A program made the position numbers and the translations under genes. A stretch of DNA of 64,000 nucleotides. It comes from Papaver somniferum (lineage: Eukaryota; Streptophyta; Magnoliopsida; Ranunculales; Papaveraceae). The DNA is taken from positions 84,051,089 through 84,115,088 of the forward strand of contig NC_039365.1 of assembly GCF_003573695.1 (NCBI RefSeq), given 5' to 3'. The notes beneath the pieces are model-generated. The model ran no database searches. It saw only the letters and a program-made list of their open reading frames with translations, and was not told where the DNA came from. Shown piece after piece: positions 24,013-35,846 of the stretch (the stretch's first letter is position 1; every line of letters begins with the position of its first letter).

Positions 24013-24199
24013 ATATTATCAACTAATCAGAATGGTTGGTTGTTCGACCAAGGTATTTGATTCTCCAAATACATCAACATCATTATTGTATACTCTTTCA
24101 TATGTATGGCGCAACCCAATCCATGATTTTCAAGTTTCGAATCCCGTATTTTTTTTAATCTAAACTTATTAAAAAAAAAAGGAAATTCACTATGAAGAA

Positions 24200-24280
24200 T
24201 CAACGAATGAGTTGTGGTTAGGGGTGAAATGCCACTTGAAACTAGAGCTAGCTGGTTCTCCCCGAAATGCGTTGAGATCA
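24200..24280 (+). pseudogene. Plastid 23S rRNA fragment at the LTR junction
   Basis: GTTAGGGGTGAAATGCCACT, then GAGCTAGCTGGTTCTCCCCG and AAATGCGTTGAG match plastid 23S rRNA. The match ends exactly where family-A LTR sequence begins (24,281). Confidence 0.75.
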
Positions 24281-25586
24281 GGTACGGTTACACAAACCTA
24301 AAATCGTGCATTTCATTTGTGTGTAACAAGTTAGGTTTTCGATCTAACGGTTGAAAGATATTAGCTTGAATCTAATCAGGTTTTCATATAACGGTGAATA
24401 TTGAATGCTTTGTTACCAAGCTAACATTGATTGCAAACCCTGATTTGAAAGACTATATAAGGGAGAACTCTAGCAACTGGGAAACCTAATCCCCACACCT
24501 TACGTGTGATACTAGTTGTATTAGATAGAGTCGATTCTCCTTTAACCTTAGGTTTCTTCTTGTAAACCAGGTTAACGACTTGAAGACTTCATTGGGATTG
24601 TGAAGCCATATCGATACTACTTTCTCGTAGTTGTGTGATCTGATCTTACATATTCTATCATACGAGTACAATCGTAAAGATTGGCTTGAGATTGATATCT
24701 CCGATAGGCAAGATATAAAAGTAATCACAAACATCTTTGTCTCATCGTTTGTGATTCCACAATATCTTCTTTCACCGCGTCGATTAAGATTATTGTGAGG
24801 TGATTGATAATTCTAGGCTTTTCTTCGGGAATATAAGTCTGGGTTATCAATTGGTTCATGTTCACCTTGATTTATCAAAAGACGGAACAAAACTCGTAGG
24901 TATTTATGTGGGAGACAAATTTATCAATTACCGTAGACTTTTATGTGTGATACAGATTTGTTTATTTAAGTCTTTGACTTTGGGTCGTAGCAACTCTTAG
25001 TTGTGGGTGAGATCAACTAAGGGAATCAAGTGCGTAGTATCCTTCTGGGATCAGACACGTAAGGAGCGCAACTGTACCTTGGATCAGTGTGAGATTGATT
25101 GGGGTTCAACTATAGTCCAGACCGAAGTTAATTTGTAGTAGGCTAGTGTCTGTAGCGGCTTAATACAATGTGTGTTCAATCTGGACTAGGTCCCGAGGTT
25201 TTTCTGCATTTGCGGTTTCCTCGTTAAAAAAATTCTGGTGTTTGTGTTATTTCTTTTCCGCTATATTTTGTTATATAATTGAAATATCACAGGTTCTGCA
25301 TTAGTTCAATCAATTAGAATATCCGACCTCTTGTTGTTGATTTACATTGATTGACACTTGGATATTGGTCTTTGGTACCATCCAAGTTATCTCTCTTATA
25401 TTTAATCGGACTCGCAGATTTCTATTTGCTTGAGTAAGGATTAAATCAAGAGATCGAGATATTATAACTCTTTGATATACTTTATTAAGATTGAGTCTGG
25501 TTGATTCTCTTGAAAGTATATTGGAGTTAGTCCATACAGATTGCTAAGAGAAATATTGGGTGTGGTTCTTGTACCCCGCTTTTTCA
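24281..25586 (+). mobile_element. Truncated 5' LTR, family A (copy 1)
   Basis: Colinear with the last ~1.3 kb of the LTR at 29,022-31,355, starting at GGTACGGTTACACAAACC and ending CGCTTTTTCA at 25,586. A TATA box (TATATAAGGGAG) lies at 24,452 and the shared box CTGCATTTGCGGTTTCC at 25,204. The first ~1 kb of the LTR is missing and replaced by plastid 23S rRNA sequence. Confidence 0.8.
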
Positions 25587-25588
25587 AT

Positions 25589-25600
25589 TGGTATCAGAGC
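25589..25600 (+). promoter_or_regulatory. Primer-binding site (initiator Met-tRNA)
   Basis: TGGTATCAGAGC, complementary to the 3' end of initiator Met-tRNA and typical of Ty1/copia elements, begins two bases after the 5' LTR. Confidence 0.85.
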
Positions 25601-25696
25601 TGGAAAACACGTTTAAAAACCTTATAAGTCTGTGTTTGTAGTGATCCGACTCTAAGGACAGAAGTTCTATCTCCATAAACGTACCACCAATCTTCG

Positions 25697-27027
25697 ATGG
25701 ATCAAAATACATATGGTGGAAAATTGTTGCGTGCTTTTCTTCAAGCTCGTGATTTTGAAACATGGGTACGTGTTGTTAATGGATATAATCCTCCGGTTAA
25801 TACAGAAGGCGATGTATCTATACCTAAGGATGTTAATAGGTATAATCCAGAAGAAATCCTTGCTGCAAAGCAAAATTCTGATGGCTTAAATGTTATCATA
25901 CATGACATTACCCCAGGTCCTCAGCACCATGTATACACGAGCACAAAGTCTAAAGAAGCCTGGGACATCTTAGAAGCTGTATTTGAAGATAATAGATACA
26001 ATTATAAGAATCATGCTATCGTTGAAGGGAATAACCTTCATACTCTTTCCAGAAATACTCTTTGTGGAAAGATAAAAATTCTTGATCAAAATTTTGTTCA
26101 TACGTCTGCATTCAAGGTTGTTTCTAACACAAGTGAAGCCTCTAACTTGTCTTGGACGGATGAATGTTGTCCAAATAATGGTTGTATAGATAAACCACTG
26201 ATAACAGAAAAGATCAAGAAATTTGTAAAAAGAAGCAATAGATGTGATAAACGTCTTTTTTCAGCATTTGCTTGTGATGATTCAATAGAAGAAGAAAATT
26301 CAAGTGTCAACATTGTGGATGCTTCCGATGGATGTTATGAACCCTCATCTCTTGTAGCAGAAACATTCACATACTCAAATCCTGATTCAGAATTTGAGTC
26401 TGACACAGAGATTTTTGAATTCTTGAATAGAGATGTTATTCAAGAAAATATTGAATTAAAAGCTTCATTGAAGAAAATGGAATCATCATCCAGGTGAAAA
26501 ATCTTGAGATAGATTGTCTTAATGATAAACTCACCAGAACCATTGCTCTAAAGGAAAAGGAGATTAACACTCTTAAGGATGATCTACAAAGATTATCTGG
26601 AAGTTCTGACAAAATTTCGGCAATGCTATTTGGTCAGAAATCCTTTGGAAACACGAGTGGTTTAGGATTTAAAGGAAATTCTGCAGACACAACCAACCCT
26701 GTTGTTTCTATTGATCATAGAAAAATAAAGGGTGATGGTTGTATTAAACAGAAGATATTTCAACAAAACAAAGAATCCTTGATTTGTTCATTTTGTGGTA
26801 ATGCAAATCATGTTCAAAGCACATGTTGGAGGTTCAAGAGGAACAACAAAAGAGCTGCCAAACTGCAAAAGAACATGCAAAAATTGAACCTGGATAATCA
26901 ACATGGTTCTCCTAAAACCAGTGCTTCCAGAGTCAGAAGAGGTAGGAATTCTGTTTATACAACAAATCTTGGTAAATCACTTTGTGGTAAACAAGGGGAG
27001 TGCTTGGCTCACAACGTCACTGTCTAA
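25697..27027 (+). CDS. Gag-like protein of the family-A LTR element (frameshifted)
   Basis: Nucleocapsid-type protein of a non-autonomous LTR retrotransposon. The first frame (25,697-26,497, 266 residues) starts at an ATG about 100 bp after the primer-binding site and has a copia-gag style N-terminal half (AWDILEAVFE). Its C-terminal half is acidic, with a predicted coiled coil (ENIELKASLKKME). The second frame (26,494-27,027) continues the coiled coil (LKDDLQRLSG) and carries the zinc knuckle C-x2-C-x4-H-x4-C (CSFCGNANHVQSTC) near 26,785, followed by a basic RNA-binding tail. The two frames overlap by four bases at 26,494-26,497. The second has no ATG there, so a recent indel is more likely than two genes, though a translational frameshift cannot be excluded. 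No protease, integrase or RT follows. Confidence 0.65.
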
Positions 27028-27250
27028 TACAAGATACGTTCGCATCCTCATCTTTAAATTGAGAAAATGAGGTTATGCGTCTATGTGGCTCAAGTGTTTT
27101 ATTTATTTTTGTTAAGAAAATATTCTCCTAACAATATAGATAATGGATCATTAAACTACAAAAGACTTGTCCTTCTAGGGTTTAGACGTTCATAAGTCTA
27201 TTTATTAAATCATTTGTAGACTTCCTCTTTTCCTAAAAAGATACAGTTTC

Positions 27251-27679
27251 ATGGCTCCTGTAACTAGAGGCACCACAAGCAGGGATGCAGTCGAAGCAAC
27301 TAACGTGTATCTGTGTAAAGGAATCTCTTCCTCAAAGGTGAAGAAAGTGAAGGCTACAAATAATGGAGAAGGTTCTTCCTCTAATTGTTTCTTGTCTTTT
27401 TATCATCTTGATGATAAATTCAGGGGCTTGGTGAAAGAATTCATCAACAAAAGAAACGATTTAAAATCTCAAACTGTTTCGTCTTCAAAAGAGTTAACTC
27501 ACTATGAACGAATGTTGTCTCCAACAAAGAACACCTTGCGTGAACTAAAAAGAGAACTTAGTGAGTTGACAGATATTTCTGAATATTTGGAGGAATTGAA
27601 CGATCCCATAATCAATGGGTTTTTCAATAATGAGAAGGAACTCTCAGTAGATGCTCTGAGAAAGATCTACAACGATTAG
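27251..27679 (+). CDS. Extra ORF of the family-A LTR element, unknown function
   Basis: An intact 142-residue frame with ATG at 27,251, 220 bp after gag. The N-terminal third is Ser/Lys-rich and polar; residues about 55-130 are charged and helical (KELTHYERMLSPTKNTLREL, then KRELSELTDISEYLEELND) and probably form a coiled coil. I recognise no family. It occupies the position where pol would be. Similar extra ORFs between gag and the 3' LTR occur in several plant LTR lineages, generally without known function. Confidence 0.5.
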   Translation: MAPVTRGTTSRDAVEATNVYLCKGISSSKVKKVKATNNGEGSSSNCFLSFYHLDDKFRGLVKEFINKRNDLKSQTVSSSKELTHYERMLSPTKNTLRELKRELSELTDISEYLEELNDPIINGFFNNEKELSVDALRKIYND

Positions 27680-29009
27680 TAAGTATTCGAATGAGAATTT
27701 TATTTTTTGTTTTATTTATAAGAATAACTAGAGTTTGGAATAGCCATTATTGTGATTACACATAGCTATGTCCAACGTTTTTGTCTTCATCTTTTTAGGT
27801 TTATTTGTTTAAATTATAAAAAATTGTATGGAAGATGATATTATTGCAGTATTAATCTTTATGGTTTTATATATTGCAATATGTTATGGGATACGTGTGT
27901 TTGCGTCCGTGAACCATGATTGTCCCATACCTTGTCAAAAGTTATATCTTTCGTATGTCGATATGCATATATTGATAAAAGAATGAATGGACTTTTGACA
28001 TCATAAAAGTTAGAAGCCTATTATGTCATTATTGATGGAAGATAGTATGAACTTTTATTTACGAGGATTATGTCTATTATATGTCATTGTGCAAATAGTG
28101 ATGGAAAATAGAATGAATCCTTATCTATTCCACAGTATTGATCTTCCCTGATCCATATTTTATGTATATAATGTGCGGCTCCGTAAGTTTTCTTATGTTG
28201 AGCATTTCCGATTTAATTAATCATGGGTTTTCTTGTGGTTAATTGAATTGAGTATTAATTGGATTCAAATCCATATTCGTATGTGATTTGTTATGTCCAA
28301 AGAAATCCTTCTTTTCTCACGAAATTAAGGTCGCTCTTGTTGTTCTTTCGAGAATGACATATTATGGGGGATAGTTCTTAATTGAACTTGTGCTTAATTG
28401 CCAAATATTTGTGGGGAGTGCGGTTGTGGAATATTGTAGGGGTTATCTTGTATCTTTATAAACTCCTTGATGAAAGCATTTAGCTTCGGCTATATGATTG
28501 CATCTAAATAAGTTGATATGTGCTTTCTTTTGGTCATGAAATGTCTCTATGGAAATTTTCATTATGATCCCATTCTTGTACCTTTGCCAATTTTATTGAC
28601 AAAAAGGAGGAGAATTAATATGTAGTTCACACTACAAATACATATGGTTTTCGGATCATTATGTAAGGGGGAGTGGTTTCCATGTGAGATGGAGTATTGA
28701 ATAATGGGTAGTGATACATATCACCATGGTATTGTTGTCGAAGTTGTGATACAATTGAACTTTGATACTACATAATGATACTATGACACTGTATAACAAT
28801 GATCGAGAATTCTGTTTTCTCATTGTTATAGCTACGGATTTTCAACAACGGTGATGCTAAACTTACAACCTTTGGAATCATTGGAGTACTTGGAAGTGAC
28901 GAAGATTTCGAGTAATGTTGAAGATTAGGCACGTGGAATAGGAGCTACAAAAGTGTATTATTTATTTTTGTATTCCATATGTATTAATAGTTTTGTTACT
29001 AAAATTGAC
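27680..29009. other. Non-coding internal region of the family-A element
   Basis: AT-rich, no open frame. No copia or gypsy pol motif is detectable on either strand, so the element depends on enzymes from elsewhere. Confidence 0.6.
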
Positions 29010-29021
29010 AAAGGGGGAGAT
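29010..29021 (+). promoter_or_regulatory. Polypurine tract
   Basis: AAAGGGGGAGAT directly before the TGTTAGAGCA start of the 3' LTR, the usual primer for plus-strand synthesis. Confidence 0.8.
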
Positions 29022-31355
29022 TGTTAGAGCACTGCTCGGTCGAACTCGCATACATTGCTATCTCAAGCATGTTTGTCAATGTTAGTGATCAAAACTATAA
29101 GTCTTGATTTCTAGTCTAATATAGCTAAGTCTCGGACTAGGATAGAAAGTGTAGTTAATCTCAAGAACTCCATGGCGATTATCATACAAGACGAAGACAT
29201 ACTCAAGGAACTGGTGGAACTTCATCGACTAAAAGGTATGTGGAGACTTGAACTTATCTATCACTCAAAATTCTATCTACTCTATCCACTATCTAGAGAC
29301 AAAATTCGTTTTACTATATAAACTTTGATTATACACATTTTCTATCTCGAGCCGAGTGTATCTCGCCTATCTATTTCTCGAAATATGTGTTGGTAAGCTT
29401 TCGCTTTGGACAAATTCATCTTTACCTAGTGACGAAAGTCATATTATGTTTCAATCACTTGAAAATGGCTTTGACGAAAAATGGTTTGTGAATAACAACT
29501 ATATAAGGTCCTCTAAGAATGTTTCAATGATTGAAATGAGAGTTTAGAATATATAACCAATGTTGGATATAAGCATTGTGTGGTAACACACATATATATA
29601 TATAAGTTTGTATTCCTTGAACCAAAGTATGCGTACTTTGTTGATCAGGAAAACCAGTCCGCGAACTGTCGGAGGTTCTCGACCCGAGAAAATCTGCTGG
29701 AGTTTGTAAACTCTTCCGAGAACTTAAGTCCGCGAACTAAGTCCGCGTACTTGAGTTGGTTATTTCTGAAGACGATTATTCGTGAACTTAAACTTATGTA
29801 AACAAGGGAATGCAAGTTTGCAAATCGTGGTTATAAAGTTCATGAATCGATTCGAGTGAATCAAATCGTTTTTGCTTCGATTGTGTCTTGTATACTTCTA
29901 TAAGATCTAAGCAATTGAACAACTCTCTAACTAGTTCATTCGAGTCATTTGAACTAGTTATGGTAAAGAAGAATATGGTTAATATAAAAGTGATCATATG
30001 GATAACCATTTGATTAACTATTGTTGAACCAACAAATCTACATGTTTGGGTATGGTTACACAAACTTAAAATCATGCATTTCATTTGTGTGTAACAAGCT
30101 AGGTTTTCGATCTAACGGTTGAAAGATATTAACTTGAATCTAATCAGGTTTTCATCTAACGGTGAATATTGAATGCTTTGTTACCAAGCTAACATTGATT
30201 GCAAACCCTAATTTGAAAGACTATACAAGGGAGAACTCTAGCAACTGGGAAACCTAATCCCCACACCTTACGTGTGATAATAGTTGTATTAGATAGAGTC
30301 GATTCTCCTTTAACCTTAGGTTTCTTTTGTAAACTAGGTTAACGACTTGAAGACTTCATCGGGATTGTGAAGCCAGACCGTTACTACTTTCTCGTAGTTG
30401 TGTGATCTGGTCTTGCATATTCTGTCGTACGAGTATAATCGTAAAGATTGGTTTGATATTGATATCTCCGATAGGCAAGATATAAAAGTAATCACAAACA
30501 TCTTCGTCTCATCGTTTGTGATTCCACAATATCTTCTTTCTCCGCGTCGATAAGAATATTGTGAGGTGATTGATGATTCTAGGCTGTTTTTTCGGGAATA
30601 TAAGTCCGGGTTATGAATTGGTTCCTGTTCACCTTGATTTATCCAAAGACGGAACAAAACTCGTAGGTATTTCTGTAGGAGACAGATTTATCTATTACCG
30701 TAGACTTTTCTGTGTGATACAGATTTGTTTATTTAATTCTTCGACTTTGGGTCGTAGTAACTCTTAGTTGTGGGTGAGATCAGCTAAGGGAATCAAGTGT
30801 GTAGTATCATGCTGGGATCAGAGACCTAAGGAGCGCAGCTGTACCCTGGATCAGTGTGAGATTGATTGGGGTTCAACTATAGTCCAGACCGAAGTTAATT
30901 TGTAGTAGTATAGTGTTTGTAGCGGCTTAATACAATGTGTGTTCAATATGGACTAGGTCCCGAGGTTTCTCTGCATTTGCGGTTTCCTCGTTAAAAAAAT
31001 TCTGGTGTCTGTGTTATTTCTTTTTCACATTATATTTTGTTATATAATTGAAATATCACAGTTTGTGCATTAGTTCAATCAATTAGAATATCCGACCTCT
31101 GGTTGTTGATTTGCATCGATTGACACTTGGATATTGGTCTTTGATACCATCCAAGTTATCTCTCTTATATTTAATCAGATTCGCAGATTCTATTTGCTTG
31201 AGTAAGGATTAAATCAAGAGATCGAGACATTATAACTCTTTGATATACTTTATTAAGATTGAGTCTGGTTGATTCTCTTGAAAGTATACTGGAGTTAGTC
31301 CATACAGATTGCTAAGAGAAATACTGGGTGTGGTTGTTGTACCCCCGTTTTTTCA
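29022..31355 (+). mobile_element. 3' LTR, family A (copy 2)
   Basis: A complete 2,334-bp LTR, TGTTAGAGCACTGCTCGGTC to CCGTTTTTTCA. The U3 region has clustered AGTCCGCGAACT/AGTCCGCGTACT words at 29,650-29,755. A TATA-like TATACAAGGGAG lies at 30,222, and CTGCATTTGCGGTTTCC at 30,971. It is followed by the end of a different LTR (31,356). Confidence 0.85.
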
Positions 31356-31561
31356 GGAATCACCCAAGTACCCTCATACATAAATCAGGTTTACGGACTA
31401 GTATCTGTAAACTTTCTGATTGTGAGAGAAAGAGATATAGCTTTAGATATTATTCCTTGATTGAGATTCATTAAGTTGAACTCTCGGAATTGTATTTAAG
31501 TTTTTCCATACAGGTTGCCTAAAAAAAAGTTGGTGGTGTATTCTGGTACCCCACGTTTTCA
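31356..31561 (+). mobile_element. 3' end of a third related LTR
   Basis: Ends with GGTGGTGTATTCTGGTACCC and CACGTTTTCA, the same closing pattern as families A and B, and includes CTCTCGGAATTGTATTTAAG where A has CTTGAAAGTATA. Only about 200 bp remain. The family-A element may have inserted into it. Confidence 0.5.
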
Positions 31562-31832
31562 ATACCGATTCTAAAGGATTTTAAAAACCAAATTTTTACA
31601 GACTGCCGACACTGTTTATAACATAACAAACAATTCCGATTTTGTACGAATTTGAAAACCAAAATTCTAATAATGTCAACTCCTATGGATTTTTCGAACC
31701 CATTTCATTCATTTTTCTTTATTTAGCGTGACTCAAAGTCTCTAACATATATCACACCCAAAATATCATTTAATGATTATGATTCAAAGTTCAAAATACA
31801 ACAGTTACATTAAGTGAGCCCCAAAAAACTAC

Positions 31833-34800
31833 ATTACTCATCATCCATTTCAACCAATTCAATTGTTTCCGTCTTCTCTTGCAGAATGGATAGTTGCGTA
31901 GCATCCAAAAGTTGGTAATTCTCCTCTTACATCCAATTTCTTCGAGTGATTCAGCTGAATCATAGATACATTAGTATACCCACAAGCCGGTGGTAACGTA
32001 AAATTATCTTTTACTTTGAGAATAATGAATGATTATTGTTCATGAACGCCAAAACAATCATTCACCTCTTAAGAGATCTTTCAGACTTCTGAAACATTGG
32101 TATATACGTTAGCCCCTTCGCAGGGTTAAAAGAATTAAAAACACAAATAAATGTATCTACTAGTAGATGATACACACCGGTATTCTCATCCAATATTGCG
32201 TCATAAGGAAATCCATTGGTTTCATAGGCCCCAACACGCGATCGTGCAAATTATTGAACTATTATTCATCGCCAATCGTTGCTTCATAGAAGATCCTGAA
32301 TTTCGTAAGTGTTGCGTCCGTCCTATTTCTTGCATATTGGCATCGTGTCGCTCCTTCATTGTCCGCCAAATATAAGTGAAAAATCGGGGGTACAACAACC
32401 ACACCCAATATTTCGATTAGCAATCTATATGGACTAACTCCAATATACTTTCAAGAGAATCAACTAGACTCAATCTCAATAAAGTATATCAAAGAGTTAT
32501 ATCTCTCTTTCTCGATTCATTTCTTACTCAAGTAAATAGAAATCTGCGAGTCTAATTGAATACAAGAGAAATCACTTGAACGGTACCAAAGACCAATGTT
32601 CAAGTATCAATCAGTATAAATCAACAACCAAAAGTTGGATATTTTAATTGATTGATTCAAACGCACAACCTGTGATATTTCAATTATATAACAAAATATA
32701 ATGCGCAAAATAAATAACACAAACACCAGAGGAAACCGCAAATGCAGAAAAACCCTAGGACCTAGTCCAAATGTAACACACATTTTATTAAGCCGCTACA
32801 AACACTAGCCTACTACAAACTAACTTCGGTATGGACTGTAGTTGAACCCCAATCAATCTCACACTGATCCAGGGTACAATTGTGCTCCTTACGTCTCTGA
32901 TCTCAGCAGGATGCTACGCACTTGATTCCATTAGCTAATCTCACTCACAACTAAGAGTTGCTACGAACCAAAGTCGAGGACTTTAATAAACAAATTTGTA
33001 TCACACAAAAATGTCTACGGTAATAGATAAATATGTCTCCCACGGAATTACCTACGAGTTTTGTTTCGTCTTTTGATAAATCAAGGTGAACAGGAACCAA
33101 TTGATAAACCATACTAATATTCCCGAAGAACATCTCAGTATTATCAATCACCTCACAATAATCTTAATCGACGCGGCGAAAGAAGATATTGTGGAATCAC
33201 AAACGATGAGACGAAGATGTTTATGATTACTTTTATATCTTGCCTATCAGAGATATCAATCTCAAGCCAATCTTTACGATTATATTCAACACGATAGAAA
33301 TAACAATATCAGATCAAACAACTACGAGAAAGTAGTGTCGGTCTGGCTTCACAATCCCAATGAAGTCTTCAAGTCGTTAACCTACAAGGTCTCGAGAAGA
33401 AACCTAAGGTTAAAGGAGAATCGAATCTAGCTTATACAACTAGTATCACACAGGAGGTATGGGGATTAGGTTTCCCAGTTTCTAGAGTTCTCTCTTATAT
33501 AGTCTTTCAAATCAGGGTTTGCAATCAATGTTAGCTTAGTAACAAAGCATTCAATATTCACCGGTAGACGAAAAACTGATTAGATTCAAGATAATATCTT
33601 TCAACCGTTAGATCGAAAACTTATCCTGTTACACACAAATGAAATGCATGATTTTAGGTTTATTTAACCGTACCCAAACATGTACATTCGTTGGTTCAAC
33701 AGTAGTTAACCAAATGGTTAGCCATATGAGCACTTTCATATCAACATATTCTTCTTTACCATAACTAGTTCAAATGACTCAAATGAACTAGTTAGAGAGT
33801 TGTTCAATTGCTTAGATCTTATAGAAGTATACAAGACAGAATAAAAGCAAAAAAGATTTGATTCACTCGAATCGATTCAAGAACTTTATAGCCACGGTTT
33901 GCAAACTTGCATTCCTTAGTTTATATAAGTATAAGTTCACGAATAATCGTTTTTAGAAAATAACCAATCTAAGTACGCGGACTAGGTACGCGGACTTAAG
34001 TACCCGGAATAAGTTTGTAAGTGGTTTACAAACTCCAGAAGATTTTATCGGGAAGAGAACCTCCGACAGTTCGCGGACTGGGTACGCGGACTCTGTTCCG
34101 GTTTTCCTGAGCAGCAAAGTACGCATACTTTGGTTCAAGGAATAAGGACTTATACATATATGTATTACCACGCAATGCTTATATACAACAATGGTTATAT
34201 ATTCTAAACTCTCATTTAAATCATTGAAACATTCTTAGAGGACGTTATATAGTTGTTGTTCACAAACTATTTTTTGTCAAAGCCATTTTCAAGTAATTGA
34301 AACATAATATGACTTTTGTCACTAGATAAAGATGAACTTGGCCAAAACGAAAGCTTACCAACATATTTCTAGAATAGATAAGCGAGATAAACTCGGCTCG
34401 AAATAGAAAATGTGTATAATCAAAGTATATATAGCAAAACGATTTTTGTCTCAAGATAGGAGATAGAGTAGATAGACTTTTGAGTGATAGATAAGTTCAA
34501 GTCTCCACATACCTTTTAGTCGATGAAGTTCCACCAGTTCCTTGAGTAGTTCTTCGTCTTGTATGATGATCGCCATGGAGTTCTTGAGCTCAACTACACT
34601 TTCTATCCTAGTCTGAGACTTAGCTATAGTATACTAGAAATCAAGACTTATAGTTTTGATCACTAACATTGACAAACATGCTTGAGATAACAACGCATGC
34701 GAGTTCGACCGAGCAGTGCTCTAACAGTAAGTATCTTAATTGCTCAGTCGCATGATGATAACCACAATTTCCACCTCCATCCACATCATACGTATATATG

Positions 34801-34900
34801 ACACATTCATGAATGATCTCTGGAAGTTGACTCATATACTCCTCTATCTTGGTATGATAATTTCGATTTGGTCTACATGTTTTTGAATCCCTAGGGGTTC
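31833..34900 (-). pseudogene. OTU-like cysteine protease domain, split by a solo LTR
   Basis: Reading right to left from about 34,900, the minus strand gives VIYTYDVDGGGNCGYHHATE followed by QLRY. This is the OTU catalytic loop (D-x-x-G-x-G-N-C with the nucleophilic Cys). The sequence is then broken by the family-A solo LTR (32,377-34,726) and continues with IWRTMKERHDANMQEIGRTQ, then CWGLWNQWISL and GVYHLLVDTFICVFNS, ending at a TAA near 31,833 after ELVEMDDE. OTU domains of this type are found in plant MULE-derived and related transposon proteins as well as in host deubiquitinases. Frameshifts make it a pseudogene. Confidence 0.5.
32377..34726 (-). mobile_element. Solo LTR, family A (copy 3)
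   Basis: 2,350 bp, TG...CA on the minus strand (TGTTAGAGCACTGCTCGG at the right edge, CGATTTTTCA at the left edge). Flanks are ATAAG (32,372-32,376) and GTAAG (34,727-34,731), a 5-bp target duplication with one change. The GCGGACT-type cluster is present at 33,975-34,090. No internal sequence remains. It splits the OTU-domain pseudogene. Confidence 0.8.
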
Positions 34901-34918
34901 TCCTATTACCTTTTGTTA

Positions 34919-34965
34919 TTGTTAGAGCATTGCTCGTCCGAACTCACAAGTTTAACTATCTCACA
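34919..34965 (+). mobile_element. LTR start fragment (A/B type)
   Basis: TGTTAGAGCATTGCTCG, CCGAACTCAC, then similarity fades after about 45 bp. A broken copy of the same LTR lineage next to the OTU pseudogene. Confidence 0.5.
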
Positions 34966-35146
34966 AATGAAAAACACTAATTTTTCCAATTTTCCTTTCA
35001 AAGCTTCTTCTTCTTTTCTTCTTCTCTGACAACCAACACTAAAACTAAAACTAACTCTAATTCATTTAATCTATATTAACAAACTAATCTATACTCTAGT
35101 TAGTATGATGTCAGTAGTGGTGTAGATAAATTTCTTTTCTATAGAC

Positions 35147-35232
35147 TAGGCGTTGCTATTTTGAAGGGGGTGGTGCTCATCTTGTTGCTAGGCTACCAAC
35201 CAAAGTTTTGTACGATTTCATTGATTAATTTC
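35147..35232 (+). pseudogene. C-terminal fragment of the RLE-like RT element family
   Basis: Reads RLGVAILKG, then after a one-base shift GAHLVARLPTK, matching RLGIVIQKGIGAQLVARLPT at the end of the element that starts 600 bp downstream. Followed by an A-rich stretch (35,239-35,262). Confidence 0.55.
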
Positions 35233-35440
35233 TTTATTTGAAAAAAAAAAATTTTTTTTAACAAACTAATCATAATTAATTAACTAATTAAGTTAAGGGT
35301 AAATTAGGCCTTAAATACATAGTTAAGGGGTTCTGATATTTACTTCCAAATATCATGTTTTTGTTTTATTTAACATCCCCCTAAAATCCATATCCCCCGG
35401 TATAGGTTCTTCTTACATTAAGATTCTATTATGATAACCA

Positions 35441-35520
35441 ATGGGGATTAGGTCAGTTGGCCAGGGGTCGAACTCCCAATCCAAATTATAGGTTAGGGGT
35501 TCGATTCACGTGTTGTCTGA
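35441..35520 (+). repeat. tRNA-like (SINE-type) sequence
   Basis: TAGGTCAGTTGG resembles a pol III A box and GGTTCGATTC a B box, spaced about 55 bp apart, as in tRNA-derived SINEs. Cloverleaf pairing is not evident and no A-tail with target duplication was found. Confidence 0.4.
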
Positions 35521-35846
35521 TAAAAAAAGATTCAATTATAATAATAGTGTATATTATTTATTAATTAACACTCCCTATATCTGCAAAAGAAAGACTAACA
35601 CATGGGATTTTCCGATGATTGGAGAGAGAGCGTCTGGCGATTTAGAGGCGATTTTCCGGTGATTGAAAGCCGGCGAGTTTTCCTCTTCTTCTCCAACATC
35701 TGTTAGATACATTCATCATCTCCCTCTCTTATTTCGACACTCATCCTTAGAGAACACCTTAATGTCATGATTTCTATGTTTTAATCGACAACCCAATGGC
35801 AGTTGCTAGCAGTTACCAGCGGTTATCTTTATAGGTTTGATGCATC

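Noticed and set aside
26494..26497. Programmed frameshift between two gag-type ORFs
   Set aside because: The second frame has no ATG and no slippery heptamer is evident at the overlap; a simple indel explains it. It stays open until other copies are compared.
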